Below, in pieces: positions 1-11,140 of a stretch of DNA of 64,000 nucleotides. The notes beneath the pieces were generated by a model. That model was not told the DNA's origin. It was given only the letters and a program-made list of their open reading frames with translations, and ran no database searches. The stretch is from Desmodus rotundus (Eukaryota > Chordata > Mammalia > Chiroptera > Phyllostomidae), in NCBI RefSeq assembly GCF_022682495.2, contig NC_071391.1, positions 42,499,998-42,563,997 of the forward strand, given 5' to 3'. Made by a program: the position numbers and the translations under genes. The stretch's first letter is position 1. Each line of letters opens with the position of its first letter.

Positions 1-746
1 ACTATTAATAATGATTGGAACCATGAGAGTGCCCAATACATGATAATGATTATTATTATTGCCAAGACCTTGTGCACAGAGATAAAGTGTGAAAAACAGA
101 TGAGGGCATATTTAAAAGATGCTACTAAATGCAACAACCAATGAAGAAGCTATTTTTATTGACACTTTTCAGCACCCTCTTCCCACAGAAAACAAATGTC
201 AGAAGAATTTGTTTAAGGACCAAGATCACAGACTTCTACATCTTCCCTTAAATTCCCATTCCTTGCTCAGAGTGTTTCTTTAAGATTATCTGTATATATG
301 GCAAAAAATCAGCCTTTATAATAGTTATTAGACAGTTTGCAGCACAAAACTCTAACTGGCTGTAACCTGCATAAAAGGGAAGATGTCCTGTGAACAATAC
401 TATAGTCTTCTAAGGACTTCTATCTAAGGTGGACTTCTATCTGTAGTCCACCAAGGTGTGGTCATGTAGCATATTCAGGATGATTTATGCCTGTCTGGTG
501 CTAATAAAAGATTCTAGGAGAGAGAAAGTCAGAAATGTGTTTCAATTGTCAGAACTACTGAGCAAAAAGAAAACACTTCTTCCTCACATATGGAAGCTGT
601 TAATCTTTCAATATGGAAGATTGAAAATCAATAGCTGTTTTGGATACTGTTTCATAACATATCCAAGTCACTCAGATTTTTAAAAGTAACTGACTGATGT
701 ATACTTCTTTTCTTGGTGCTGCCTATGAACAGTAATATCAATATTC
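1..746. other. 5' flank of the OR2D3-type gene
   Basis: No gene seen. A short TAA/ATT-rich stretch lies near 45-60. Just before the receptor ATG a pyrimidine-rich run ends in an AG at about 731-732 (…CCTATGAACAG), a plausible 3' splice site for a non-coding 5' exon, as is usual for OR genes. The short ORF at 456-683 has no recognisable features and is probably chance. Confidence 0.4.
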
Positions 747-1670
747 ATGGGAGAAGAAAACCAAACCTATGTGACTGAATTTATCTTCCTGGGCCTTTCA
801 CAGGATCCACAGACACAAGTCCTGCTTTTCTTCCTTTTTCTCATCATCTACCTGCTGACTGTGCTGGGAAATCTGCTTATCATTATTCTCATTCACATAG
901 ACTCCAGACTCCATACACCCATGTACTTTTTCCTTAGAAACTTGTCTTTTGCTGATCTCTGTTTTTCTACTACGACAGTCCCTCAGGTGCTAGTCCACTT
1001 CCTGGTAAAGAAAAAAACCATTTCCTTTGCTGGATGCTCAACACAGATAGTTGTATTACTTCTGGTTGGCTGTACAGAGTGTGCACTACTGGCAGTGATG
1101 TCCTATGACCGGTATGTGGCTGTCTGCAAGCCCCTGCACTACTCCACCATCATGACGCATTGGGTATGTGTCCAGCTGGCTACAGGGTCCTGGGCTAGTG
1201 GAGCATTTGTGTCTCTGGTGGACACCATATTCACATTGCATCTGCCCTACCAAGGAAACAACATCATTAACCATTTTTTTTGTGAACCTCCTGCACTCCT
1301 GAAGCTGGCTTCAGCAGACACCTACAGCACTGAAATGGCCATCTTTGCAATGGGTGTGGTCATCCTCCTAGCTCCTGTCTCCCTGATCCTTGTCTCCTAC
1401 TGGAATATTATCTCCACTGTGATCCAGATGCAGTCCAAGGAGGGCCGGCTGAAGGTCTTTTCTACCTGTGGTTCCCACCTCATTGTCGTTGTCCTCTTTT
1501 ATGGCTCAGCGATATTTGCCTACATGAGGCCAAACTCCAAGATAATGAATGAAAGGGATAAAATGATCTCTGTGTTCTACTCAATGGTGACACCCATGCT
1601 GAATCCCGTCATTTATAGTCTGAGGAACAAGGATGTCAAAGGGGCTCTCAGGAGAATGACTATAAAATAG
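747..1670 (+). CDS. OR2D3: Olfactory receptor, OR2D3-like (intact)
   Basis: Class II odorant receptor: a seven-helix G-protein-coupled receptor expected in the ciliary membrane of olfactory neurons, signalling through G-olf. The 307-residue ORF is a single exon with no breaks. Visible hallmarks are an N-glycosylation site at N5 (NQT), GN in TM1 (41-42), LHTPMY at 55-60, C97 for the ECL1-ECL2 disulfide, [10 protein letters not shown] around 118-127 (D121-R122-Y123), a KVFSTCGSH motif at the start of TM6 and [16 protein letters not shown] in TM7 and the tail. The N-terminal [12 protein letters not shown] and the [13 protein letters not shown] stretch are what I know from OR2D3. The ATG at 747 is chosen because it gives the standard short OR N-terminus. 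The stop is a TAG after …RRMTIK, a rather short tail. The ligand is unknown. A related broken copy lies at 42503-44243. Confidence 0.93.
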   Translation: MGEENQTYVTEFIFLGLSQDPQTQVLLFFLFLIIYLLTVLGNLLIIILIHIDSRLHTPMYFFLRNLSFADLCFSTTTVPQVLVHFLVKKKTISFAGCSTQIVVLLLVGCTECALLAVMSYDRYVAVCKPLHYSTIMTHWVCVQLATGSWASGAFVSLVDTIFTLHLPYQGNNIINHFFCEPPALLKLASADTYSTEMAIFAMGVVILLAPVSLILVSYWNIISTVIQMQSKEGRLKVFSTCGSHLIVVVLFYGSAIFAYMRPNSKIMNERDKMISVFYSMVTPMLNPVIYSLRNKDVKGALRRMTIK

Positions 1671-2378
1671 TCTTTTTGAAGGTGGGGATCTCTGATTATA
1701 ATGACAATTTTAGGCCTGTGGGGAGAAGTGATTTTCTTGTAAACTTTCTTCACACTCGTCTTATCCCTCCACTTTTTTCTCCCTTCCCCTATTATCCCGT
1801 ATCTCTTCTCACATAAGTTCAGCAAATTGCTTATTCAAAGAAAGGCACCTTGATAGACAGAGGAAAGAAATATAGAAAGCAAAGAAAGATGCAAAAAGAA
1901 GGAAGCCATGGAGGGAGGAAGGAAGAAAAGAAGGAAGGAAGGCAGGCAGGAAGGAAAGAAATGAAAGGCAGGTAAATAAACAGTTGCTACTCTCCAAGCC
2001 CATGTAAGCTAATAAGGAAATTAAAATAAGTAGACATACAACTATATATCAAAAAGAGAAAGAACTGAATAAAAATAACACTATCACAAATATGATCATT
2101 CATTTCTGGCAAATAGAGTCATTTCCTTCATTCTTACATGAACTCATTAAATATATTTGAACACTATTATATATGCCAAGTATATTTCTAGGAACTGGTG
2201 ATATAAACATAAAAAGTAAATTCTTCATGATGATACATTAATATTCTAACATAGTCTTAAATTCTAAATTTAACAATTTCTGAAATATAAAGAGCACATT
2301 TAAGGAATAACAAGTGGCAGAATTATTGTAAAAGTATGTATAACATTAGAAAAATTGTGAAATATAAGTTAAAAAAGG
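1671..2378. other. OR2D3 3' flank with GGAA-rich simple repeat
   Basis: No gene seen. About 1905-1975 is a degenerate (GGAA)n/(GGCA)n purine tract; ORFs in it are low-complexity artefacts. Around 2095-2220 the text resembles a common old mammalian interspersed motif (animals of the type 'ATTTGAACAC…GCCAAG…TTTCTAGG'), which I cannot classify. Confidence 0.4.
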
Positions 2379-4415
2379 TCCAGTCAAGATGGTGGCATAG
2401 GTAATTGAGGTACTCACATCTTCCCACAACTACATCAAAATTACAACTAATCTACAGAAACCATCACTGAGAACTGCCTGAAATCTAGCTGAAAGGAAGT
2501 GTTGTAATTAAAGAATAAAGAAGAAGCCACATGGAGACTTGTAGGAGGGGTGGAGCTGCGGACCAGGCTGGTTAAACAGCCATGTGTGGTGGTTAAATAT
2601 TGGGAGGGGTGTATCAGTGATTGAGATAACCCCTGAGGAACAAGGGGTCCCAGCCCCACACCAGGTCCCCTAGCCAAGGCTTCCAGCACCTGAAAAATAA
2701 GTCTTCATAACTTCTCTCTGTGAAAACCAGCAGGGATTGTGGCTGAGACAGAGGGCTACTGGAGAACCAGGTATTCCTCCTAAAGCTGACACACAGACTT
2801 ACTCAGACTCACTCTCTGTGAGCTCCAGAGGTGGAGCAGCAGCTTGAACGATGCCAGGAACATACATGGAGGCACTGAATTGTCTGGCATCAGGATGAGG
2901 GTTGGAGGGGTAGATTTCTTCCAGACAGAAGTGGTGGCAGAAGTCATTGTTCCTTTGCTGAGACCACCCCTGTAGGCACAGGTGGGTGCCATATCTGAGT
3001 CTACATCCACTTGGCTAACACTGTTTGCCTCGCCCTGGTGACTGAGAGACCCTGCCCCATCCAATTTGTGAGCCCTCTTAAGATGTTTCCAGAGCTTTCC
3101 ATATAAATGGCCTGTCTAGGCTCATGCTTCAGACTTTCCTAAAATATCTCAGATAAATAGCATCTGGCCTTGGTGTGCCCTGTATCTTTTGCAATGTGTC
3201 CCCAGGAATGGCACTAGTGGCAGCTGACCTTTGCTTAAGATGTGACTTGTCCTGGGCACCTCTAAGCCCAGCACTGATAGCAGTTGCTCTGTAGCTCATA
3301 CCTGGTGGCCTTGGGAGGGGCACAGGTGGCAGCTGACCTTGGCCTGCACCTCCCAGAAGGGACCAAAGCCAGTGCACCCAATGGACAGCTTCAGACAATA
3401 CCAAAGCACCTCCACAACCAACACACTCAAGGGGTGGACATGCTGTGCACCAGAGCCATGCTGAAGTGAGTCCTGTTCTGTGAGGTCAGCCCTTGCACAG
3501 TAGATCCTTCACAGTGGTCTTGGCCAGTCCTCTCAGCTGATTGACCTGAGGGTCAATCCCTGCCTTTGATGTGCCAACAACAATCAACTCTCAACTACTT
3601 AGGAGGATGCACACAGCCCCATTGGGTGGAGTGCACCTTGAGTGTTCAACTTGAGTGTCTGGAGAGGGTGTGCCACTGGGCCCTACAGGACACCTAGTAC
3701 ATTAGGCCACTCTACCAAGCCTGGGAGACATAGCAGCTCTACCCAATACATAGAAACAAATACAGGGAGGCTTCCAAACTGAGGAGACAAATATGTCCCA
3801 AATGAGAGAACAGGACAAAACTCCAGAAAGAAGAACTGAACAAACTGGAGACAAGCAATCTCCTAGAGGCAGAGTTCAAATCACTGGTTATAAGGACAGT
3901 TAATGAACTTAGGGGAAGAGTAGATGAACTTAGTGAGAACTTCAATCGAGAGCTAGGAAACATAAAAATGGAGGTGGAAAAACATAAGAAAAAAGCCAGT
4001 CAGAAATTAAGACTATTTAAAAAAGGAAGAAAACAAACAAAAAATGAAATTTAAAAAAAAATGAAGACTACAATAACTGATATGATTACATTACAGGGAA
4101 TCGACAATTGAGTAGATTAAGCAAATCAGCTATTTGGAAGGTAAGGTAGCAGAAAACACCCAATCAGAAAAGAAGAAAAAAGAATCCAAAAACTGAGGAT
4201 AGTTTAAGGGACTTCTGGGACAAAATTCACATTATAGGGGTGCCAGAAGGGGCAGAGTGAGCAATGAATTGAACACCTATTTGAAAAACTAATGATGGAA
4301 AACTTCCCTAACCTGGTGGAGGACATAGACATACAAGTCTAGGAAGTGCAAAGACACAAACATGATGAACCCAAAGAGGCCTACACCAAGACACGTCATA
4401 ATTAGAAGTAACCTA
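2379..4415 (+). mobile_element. Old LINE-1, 5'UTR plus ORF1 remnant, 3' end missing
   Basis: The element begins with a CAAGATGGTGGCATAGG motif (about 2385), the YY1-type 5' end seen at the other L1 starts here. A long 5'UTR follows, then a decayed ORF1: the coiled-coil region is near 3790-4010 and the RRM-type stretch near 4220-4400 (GVPEGAE…NFPNLVEDIDIQV). Stops and indels break it. Homology stops abruptly at about 4415, where LTR-like sequence begins. The whole ORF2 and 3'UTR are absent, which is unusual because L1 copies normally lose the 5' end. Confidence 0.75.
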
Positions 4416-4429
4416 AGGCTCACCTAAGG

Positions 4430-4682
4430 CTGTATACCATTGGGTATACAGAAGTAAGTTACTATAAAGGTAACCTTAGTACCAAGAACACATAACATAC
4501 CTACCATAGTGATTGCTATGTTACAGCCTATAACGGAGTCATGTGTGTAAACAAGAAAAAACACTTTATGTAACAGTTATATAACAAAAGGCTATATATT
4601 AGAAGCTTGGACAATAAAGATTGCCTTTGGCTGTTTGCCTCTGGCCATTCACCTTCCCTCGAGAGTGGTGTCTTATTTGCAG
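4430..4682 (+). mobile_element. ERV LTR fragment (probable)
   Basis: AT-rich sequence ending in an AATAAA signal at 4613-4618, followed by a U5-like stretch (TTGCCTTTGGCTG… to …GTCTTATTTGCA). This is the layout of an endogenous retroviral LTR 3' half on the + strand. No TSD or internal retroviral sequence was found. The upstream boundary with L1 is uncertain. Confidence 0.5.
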
Positions 4683-4689
4683 CTCCTCA

Positions 4690-4846
4690 CTGGCCTGCAA
4701 AGCAAAGGGTCACTGGTTTTATTCCCAGTTAGGGCACATGCCTGGGTTGCGGGCCAGGTCCCCAGTAGGGTGTGTGAGAGGCAACCATGCATTGATGTTT
4801 CACTCTTCTCCCTCCTTTCCCCTCTCTCTTAAAAATAAACAAATAA
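4690..4846 (+). mobile_element. VES-type tRNA-derived SINE (partial)
   Basis: Contains the GGTCACTGGTT…ATTCCCAGT box-B-like segment, AGGGCACATGCCTGGGTTGCGGGCC, a CCCCAGTAGGG segment, a TTGATGTTTC block, CT-rich sequence and an AATAAACAAATAAG tail. The tRNA-like head is degraded. The 125-residue ORF over it is not a gene. Confidence 0.75.
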
Positions 4847-5030
4847 GACAGTATGCTTGCTCAGGATTCTCAGGTGTCCCTAGTGCTAGCAAAGTTGTAT
4901 CAAAGCTGTATCTGGCTGTATCTGGAGGCAGACTGATCTGGAGGCAGACTGACAGGGATGCCTGGGCAGTCTGCCTGAGTAGGAAGGGTAGGACCTGAAT
5001 AGGAAGGGTAAGACCACAGTTGGGGGTGGA
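4847..5030. repeat. Unassigned stretch with 16-bp tandem duplication
   Basis: No gene seen. Two perfect copies of TCTGGAGGCAGACTGA lie head to tail at 4921-4936 and 4937-4952. A near repeat of AGGAAGGGTA(G/A)GACC follows at about 4980-5013. Confidence 0.6.
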
Positions 5031-6926
5031 TGAACAGTGATTGTAACATAATTAAGCCCTCCTTGCAGAGGCTGAATGGGAGTGGGGTTAGGAGGAGCTG
5101 CATGCCCCAGGAACCCCCCTCACTCTGCCTTTGTACTACTACGCTGAAGACAATTTGCTTGCACATTCTTGACGGAACAGGGACTTTGGAGGGAAGCAGT
5201 GATTTGTATTGGACAAAAGCATGTTAAGCCTTCATGGGGCAGTCAGGCAGTCACCACAGCCTTGGCTTCGAAGACTATGTAGGCCACATAGGTCTGGCCA
5301 GTGCCCACAAACCCATTGTGATGTAGGTCATAGAAATAGTAGCTCCCACCATTGTCACCACCATCATCAAACGTATCACATTTGGCAAGGACAATGCCAT
5401 TGATGAGCCAAGCACAGAATGGTCAGCCGAGACTTTGTTGAACTTTGTTGAACCAGCTGATCCATGGCCTTGTTGCCTACTAAGGTCTACCCCACAAACT
5501 GCACCAAGTTGGGTGTGTTGGCTGTAAGAGCTTGACCAGGGCAGTCATCAGAGGGGTACTGTGTTGCATGTGACCATGTGTCCACATGTGTCCATGAGCA
5601 CTGCATCAAAGCCTTGATTACAGGGAAAGGCAATAGCAACATCTTTGCCACAGCCCTTCTCAAACCTTGGTGCAACCACTGTGATTGCTGGTGGTGAGGG
5701 GAGTGCGATGTAGGGCACTCAAACATCAGGAGTGTGTGTGCAGCTGCTCCACAGTCCCAGCATGAAATGTGTCACAAGTGTGTCACAGGTGGTCCAAGGT
5801 GGCAATAAGGACACTGAAACCACTCTCTAACAGCAAGAAAGAGATCTTGGCAAGGTTAGCAGACTTCCCCACTCCCTAACCCCGCAGAAGGTGACAACAT
5901 AAGGGCACTGAAAGGACGCTGGGCATCCATGATGTCCTGGACATGTCTACACAATGTTGTGGCTGCAGAATCTGTACTAGGGACTCTTGTAGAGGCTGTT
6001 TTACTGTGGGAGTCACCATGCTGAATGTCCCCATCACCTTCCCTTCCAACTTGCTGGCCATGGATTCACAGAGCTGGACAGGAATGTCTGCTGCTACATT
6101 CTTAGCAATGAGGTGATCATGCGGCTTGTGCAGCACAGATTCCATGTCTTCTGACTCAAGCTCTTAGAGCACACAAGGCCCTTCAGCATCCCAAACATGG
6201 CACCCAGAGTCCCCTTGGTAGCACTAGGTTTGGTAGGGTTTTAAGCGGCCCCTTCATCATCTGAGCTGTTGCAGTCCAGATCCTGAAGCTCCCCCCTCCC
6301 CCCTACCCTCTGTCCCACCAGGCCTAGTCCCTTGAATCAAGTTGATGTCCTCAAGTGGGGCAACCTCTGGGGCTCCATGGCTCCACTGGCGGTAGGAGAG
6401 CTGTAATCCAGGCCTTCCTCGTTCGCACAGCCACCCAGTGCTCACACCCGAGGTGCCTTTTTACCCTTCTCCTTTGGAGCAGCTGACTTCATGGACTTGC
6501 CAGACTTGTCTATACCTTTCCCATGTTTCTGAAAGAACTCCTCTTGCTTCCTCCATATCAGCTCATCTTTGGAAAGTTCTACCCCATTCTCAGCCCCCAC
6601 TGACTTCTCCTCAGGGACTGTTTTGCTGGTATCCAAAGGGACATCAAAACCTTCCTTCTTGTTCCCCTTGTTTTTTTTATTATTTGCTTTTTCCTTGGGC
6701 TTTTCACCCCGTTTCTCAGTTGTGGATCTTACAGGTTTCTTGGCCTTTTCAGAATCTTCCTATATCTTCATGGTAGTTGGAACCTGAGCCTGCTCTCCTC
6801 TGCTTCATTCATGAAGGAGCTGCAGAAAGTCATTTTGGAAATCAAAAGTGCCACTCAACAGACTCACTTTGCTGTTGAATCTCTGTGCAGTGCTTGTCCT
6901 GAAACAGCCGGTGCACATCATCTGTC
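5030..6926 (-). pseudogene. SRPRA (pseudogene): Processed pseudogene of SRP receptor alpha subunit (SRPRA), 5'-truncated
   Basis: The parent protein is the docking protein that receives ribosome-SRP complexes at the ER through its GTPase domain. Read on the - strand, the remnant is colinear with SRPRA without introns. It runs from an upstream segment like DDVHRLF…TEIQQQ…SLLNGTF (about 6926-6790), through a Lys-rich linker (KKPVRS…KPKEKAN, about 6760-6690) and SKDELI..K.EEFFQKHGKG (about 6560), to KNVAADIPVQLCES…ASKLEGKVMGTFS (about 6110-6010) and LQESLVQILQPQ (about 5990-5960). It then covers a ruined P-loop region (about 5890-5840) and a G4 region in which the usual TKFD reads AKCD (about 5390), and ends at a stop at 5224-5226. 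Many stops and frameshifts make it non-coding. Likely 3'UTR continues toward 5030; no poly(A) or TSD is left. At the 5' end it abuts an L1 piece in the same orientation. Confidence 0.85.
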
Positions 6927-6929
6927 CAT

Positions 6930-7456
6930 ATGTCTCATGTTCTACAGGTCTATACTGCTGCAAATGGTAAAATTTTTATCTGTTTTACAGTCAAGTAGTA
7001 TTCCATCATGTAAATGTCCCATAGCTGATTTATCCACTCATCTACTGATGGACACTTGGCTTCCATATCTTGGCAATTGTAAATAACATTGCAATGAACA
7101 TACGGGTGCTTATGTTCTTTCGAATTAGTGTTTTGAGTTCCTTTGGGTATATTTCCAGAAGTGGGATAGCTGGGTCAAAAGGCAGATCCATTTTTAATTT
7201 TTTGAGGTATTTCCACACTGCTTTCCACAGTGGCTGTACAAATCTGCATTCCCTCCTACAGTGCAAAAAGGATTCCCCTTTCTCCACATCCTCGCCAGCA
7301 CTTGCTGTTTGTTGATTTATTGAGGACAGCCATTCTGACAGATGTGAGATGATATCTCATTGTGGTTTTATTTGCATTTCTCTGATGATCAGTCACGTCG
7401 AGCATCTTATCATATGTCTATTGGCCATCTGTATGTCATCTTTGAAAAGATTTTTA
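6930..7456 (-). mobile_element. LINE-1 3' part (ORF2 C-terminus), minus strand
   Basis: The - strand encodes the cysteine-rich ORF2 end in decayed form (…[37 protein letters not shown]…) and the PKCPS-type region that follows. The L1 sequence stops before its 3'UTR and poly(A) and joins SRPRA sequence at about 6926-6930. Confidence 0.85.
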
Positions 7457-9359
7457 AGATGGGATCTGAATGATGAGAAGTAGTAGGCCAAGCAGATTTG
7501 ACAGGAGAACATCACAGGCTAGTGGGAACAATTTTGGACTGTGTGATGGACAGCAAGACGGTCAATGGGGTTACATTGGAGTGAGTGTGAAGAAGCACAG
7601 TCTCAAGTATAAACTGAAAGGCAGGTAGGGGCAAGATTATATGCATGCTTGTTGAAAAATGACATGATCTGATTTATATATATAAAAGTCAATCTGAACA
7701 CTAGAGAGAAAACCTGTTATTGCGGGGAAGAGAGAAAAGAGAAACACCTACTAGGAAGCTATTGTAGAGCAACAGGCAATAGATTATGGTGACTTGGGCT
7801 AATACTTGAAGGGAAAATCAAGAGAAGTGCACAGATTTGGAATGTATTGTGTAGATGAAGCCAACAAAATTTACTTGTTAGGGCAGTAAGGCAAAAAGAA
7901 AAAGCAATGCTTGTATTTATTTTTAGTTTGATCAGTCGTGTGGATGGTGATATTATTGATTTAGCTGGAAAAGAATGAGAGAAGAACAGATTAGCAGGAG
8001 AATGAATCAAGAGTTATGTTTTGGATTAAATTTAAAATTCCAATTAGACATAATAATAAGGTCATTAGATATAAGAGTCTGTGGTTTATGGAAGTAAGCA
8101 GGTCTTTGAGAGTTAAAAGCACGTCGATGGTATTTAAACCTATACAACTAGGTGAAATTACCCAGAAAGAGACTGAGTGAGGAGAAAGAGAGGTCCCTAT
8201 TGGCACTGTGGGAACTTCCAAATTCTGTAAGAAAAGGAGATCCAATAAAGTGAAGAGAGTTAAGGTAGGAAGAGGGAAAATCAGGAGTGTGTGGAGTCTG
8301 GGAGCCAAAAGAAAAGTTTCAAGAGAAAGGAAGCATCAACTGTGTCAGTTTTGCTAAAAATTTAAAGGAAAAGAATACAGGAATGGCCACTTCATTTGGA
8401 GCATCAGTGATGACTGACAAAGAACAGATTTATGGAAAAAGATCAGAGTTCGATTGGGAGTAGGTTAATATGTGAGTAGAAAATCAGCAGAGGAGAAAGT
8501 GAGCATAGAAATGCCTTTTGAGATTTTTTTTTTCCTCTGAAGAGAAGCCGAAAAAATGGGTCAGTAACCGAAGGGGATGTGGAATCATGAAAAGGGTTCT
8601 TTATGGTGGGATAATAGGAGCATATTTGTATCCTTACATTAATGATCCAGAAGAAACAAAGAAAATGGTTTCAGATTAAAGGGATTCTTTGGTAGGAGAG
8701 TAAGCCTGGGATCCAGAGCACTAGTGAAGGTCGTCAGACTTTGACTGACAGTTGTAAATGGAGAAAGCAGGGCATAGATGTGCATGTATATAGAGGGGAG
8801 TGGGAGGTTTGAAGAGGGGAAGGTAAGGGGCTGCCCTTCCTTACTTCCCTTGCTCCCCTTTCTCATCCCACAGTTTACCTTCTCTTCCAGGTGAAGTATA
8901 GAGTAAGGTTGTCAGCTGAGACTCAAAGTGGAAACAGTCATTTAAGAAAGGAAAGGAGACTGGGTTCAGGAAGTGCAGTAGTGTGTTCTGGAAGGCATGG
9001 CTCAGTATTGCAAAAAATGACCAAATTACAAACTGTTTGTTGAAGATATTTACAATCAAATCACCGCTGAGTTTTAATGAAGTAGATAATAGAATCAAGT
9101 ATCTTCAGAAAGAGTACAGAGAAAGAAGCTAGAACTGAATAGCTAAGAAATATAGGTTAATACTCTATGAGAACATAATACATGAGGAAAGAAATAGAGA
9201 AAATTAACAGAAAAGGGAAGAATTATTTTAAAATATCAATAGGAAAGTGGCAACTTTGAAAACAAAGTTAAAACCTCACCATGTCAATGTAAATTAGAAA
9301 CTTATTATAAAAGTTAAATGCAAGTTGTAAAATGATTAAGAAAAATAAAATACATAAAT
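7457..9359. other. Purine-rich unassigned sequence
   Basis: About 1.9 kb with no gene that I can support. The + strand is rich in A and G (AGAGAAAAGAG, GAGGAAG), so the - strand ORFs here are Ser/Phe/Leu-rich by composition alone. It probably includes eroded interspersed repeats I could not name. Confidence 0.35.
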
Positions 9360-10140
9360 TGTTATCAGAAGATTGGGTAGAAAATTATATCTTAACAGTA
9401 AAATTACTGAAAGAAAATGAGGATAAGATGGATAGATTTCACAACACAAATATTTTTAATGCTTCTCTGTCTAAAAATCCTTATCACAGAGATACAAAAA
9501 AGTCAAATAACAAATAACAGATTTGGAAAAAAGTTAGTTATTAGCATAAACATAACAATCAAAGTATTGGTATGCCTAATTTGTAAAGAATGCTAACCAC
9601 TGAATAAGGAAGATATAAATAAATTATGAAAATTAATCGATTTCAATATTAAATCTAATAAAATATTAAAAACTGTTACATTTAACATGGAAAAGATATG
9701 GTTGGTTAAGAACAGTTGAATATTGCTGGTAAAAATACAAAATATTTAACATTTAAAAAGTGTCCAACTTTTTATATGAAGAATATTAAATAGATTTACG
9801 ACCTAGGATTCAGTAATTTATTACTAAACATTTATTCTAAGCAATAGAATATTACTTAGAATAAATATCAATAACATATAAATAAAAAATTTAACATTTA
9901 AAACTATAACTATAAATAAATACAATATAAATTAATGTATATTTATACAACTAAATAAATATATTTTATATAAAATATTTATAAAACATTTATATAAATA
10001 TAAAACATAAATAAAATATAAATATTTAACATTTTAAAAATGTCCATCTTTTTATATGAAGAACATTAAATAGATTTTTGGCCTTGGCTTTAGTAATTCC
10101 ACTCATAAAAATTTATTCTAAGGGAAAAAAGTCACACACC
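9360..10140 (+). mobile_element. Very old LINE-1 ORF2 fragment with local duplication
   Basis: The 9420-9560 segment (GATAGATTTCACAACAC…AAGTCAAATAACAAATAAC) resembles the late ORF2 'asp-asn-lys' stretch of old L1s. 9780-9850 resembles the 'GACC..GCAATTCC' segment further 3'. A block of about 105 bp is present twice, at about 9740-9848 and 10015-10122, separated by an AT-rich (ATAA)-like tract. Confidence 0.55.
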
Positions 10141-10167
10141 TAAGAGATCAACATTATTGTTTTTATA

Positions 10168-10196
10168 CACACACACACACACACACCACCACCACC
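10168..10196. repeat. (CA)n then (CAC)n microsatellite
   Basis: A run of ACACACAC… about 20 bases long passes into CACCACCACCACC. Likely length-polymorphic. Confidence 0.9.
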
Positions 10197-10324
10197 ATTC
10201 AATTTATAATAGTGATGAAATAGCTAATTCTATTACAAAGGGTCCATATGACGTAATGTTATATTACCACATAAAAGTGTTTTTAAGGCTGTTTATCTAT
10301 GTAGGAGTTAAGATTTAACTCAGT

Positions 10325-10480
10325 AAGTACTCATTATATGCCAGGTGCTTTTGTAAATGCTTTATATTTATATTTACTACCTTAATTCTCACAACAGCTA
10401 TGAAGTAGGTGTTACCATTCCTGCCAATGTATAGTTTATAAAGGTGCAGACTGAGGTACAGACAGGTTAAGTCACTGGCT
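10325..10480 (+). mobile_element. MIR SINE
   Basis: Matches the MIR pattern in order: TATGCCAGGTGCTTTTGTAAATGC, TCTCACAACAGCTATGAAGTAGG, then GACTGAGGTACAGACAGGTTAAGTCACTGGCTTA. Ancient copy with no TSD. Confidence 0.8.
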
Positions 10481-10492
10481 TAAAGTTGGACG

Positions 10493-11140
10493 CAGTAGTC
10501 CTCCCTTATTCTTGGGAGATACCACCCCCCAGCGGATGTCTGAAACTGTGGATCGTACCAATCCCTGTAAATTAGGCACAGTAAGGGATTAACAACAATA
10601 ACTAATATAAAATAGAACAATATATTGTAATAAAAGTTATGTGAATGTGGCTCTCTGTCTCAAAATATCCAATTGTACTGCACTCACCTTCTTCTTGCGA
10701 TGATGTGAGATAAGTAAAATCCCTTGATGAGAACTTTCACCTTTGCACTTACAGGAAGCACTTTAGGCCCTCTCTTTGGCATATCCAAATTGCCAGCATC
10801 ACTGCTCTTGTGCTTTGGGGCCATTATGAAGTAAAATAAGGGTGACCTGAACACAAGCACCGCGCTATCAAGACAGTTGATCTGAAAACTGAGGTGACTA
10901 CTACGTGAAACACTGTGAATTACTGGTGGGAGTGTCTACAGTGCAGAGACCTGGGCGAAGGCGTGGTTCACGTCCTGAGGAGGACAACGCGACATTTCAG
11001 CATGCACCTCAGAACAGTGTGCAATTTCAAACTTTGGAATTATTCCTGTATTTTCTGCTTAATAGTTTCAGACCAACTTAACACCAGGTAACCCAAACCA
11101 TGGAAAGCAAAACTGCAGCTAGGTGGTGTGGGGTCTGCTG
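10493..11140. mobile_element. Tigger-type DNA transposon (non-autonomous)
   Basis: The left end CAGTAGTCCTCCCTTATTC is answered at the right end by GGTAACCCAAACCATGG…AGCAAAACTGCAG…TCTGCTG, the inverted Tigger terminal pattern. The inner part holds the familiar AAGTAAAATAAGGGTGACCTGAACACAAGCACCGC stretch. No transposase is left at this length of about 650 bp. Confidence 0.75.

Noticed and set aside
4621..4998. 125-residue + strand ORF
   Set aside because: Runs across LTR and SINE sequence; no family features.
5224..6926. Possible functional SRPRA gene
   Set aside because: No introns, multiple stops and frameshifts, ruined P-loop and altered G4 motif; a dead retrocopy.
7759..9098. Several - strand ORFs of 75-105 residues
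   Set aside because: Composition effect of a purine-rich + strand; no start context, domain or conservation visible.
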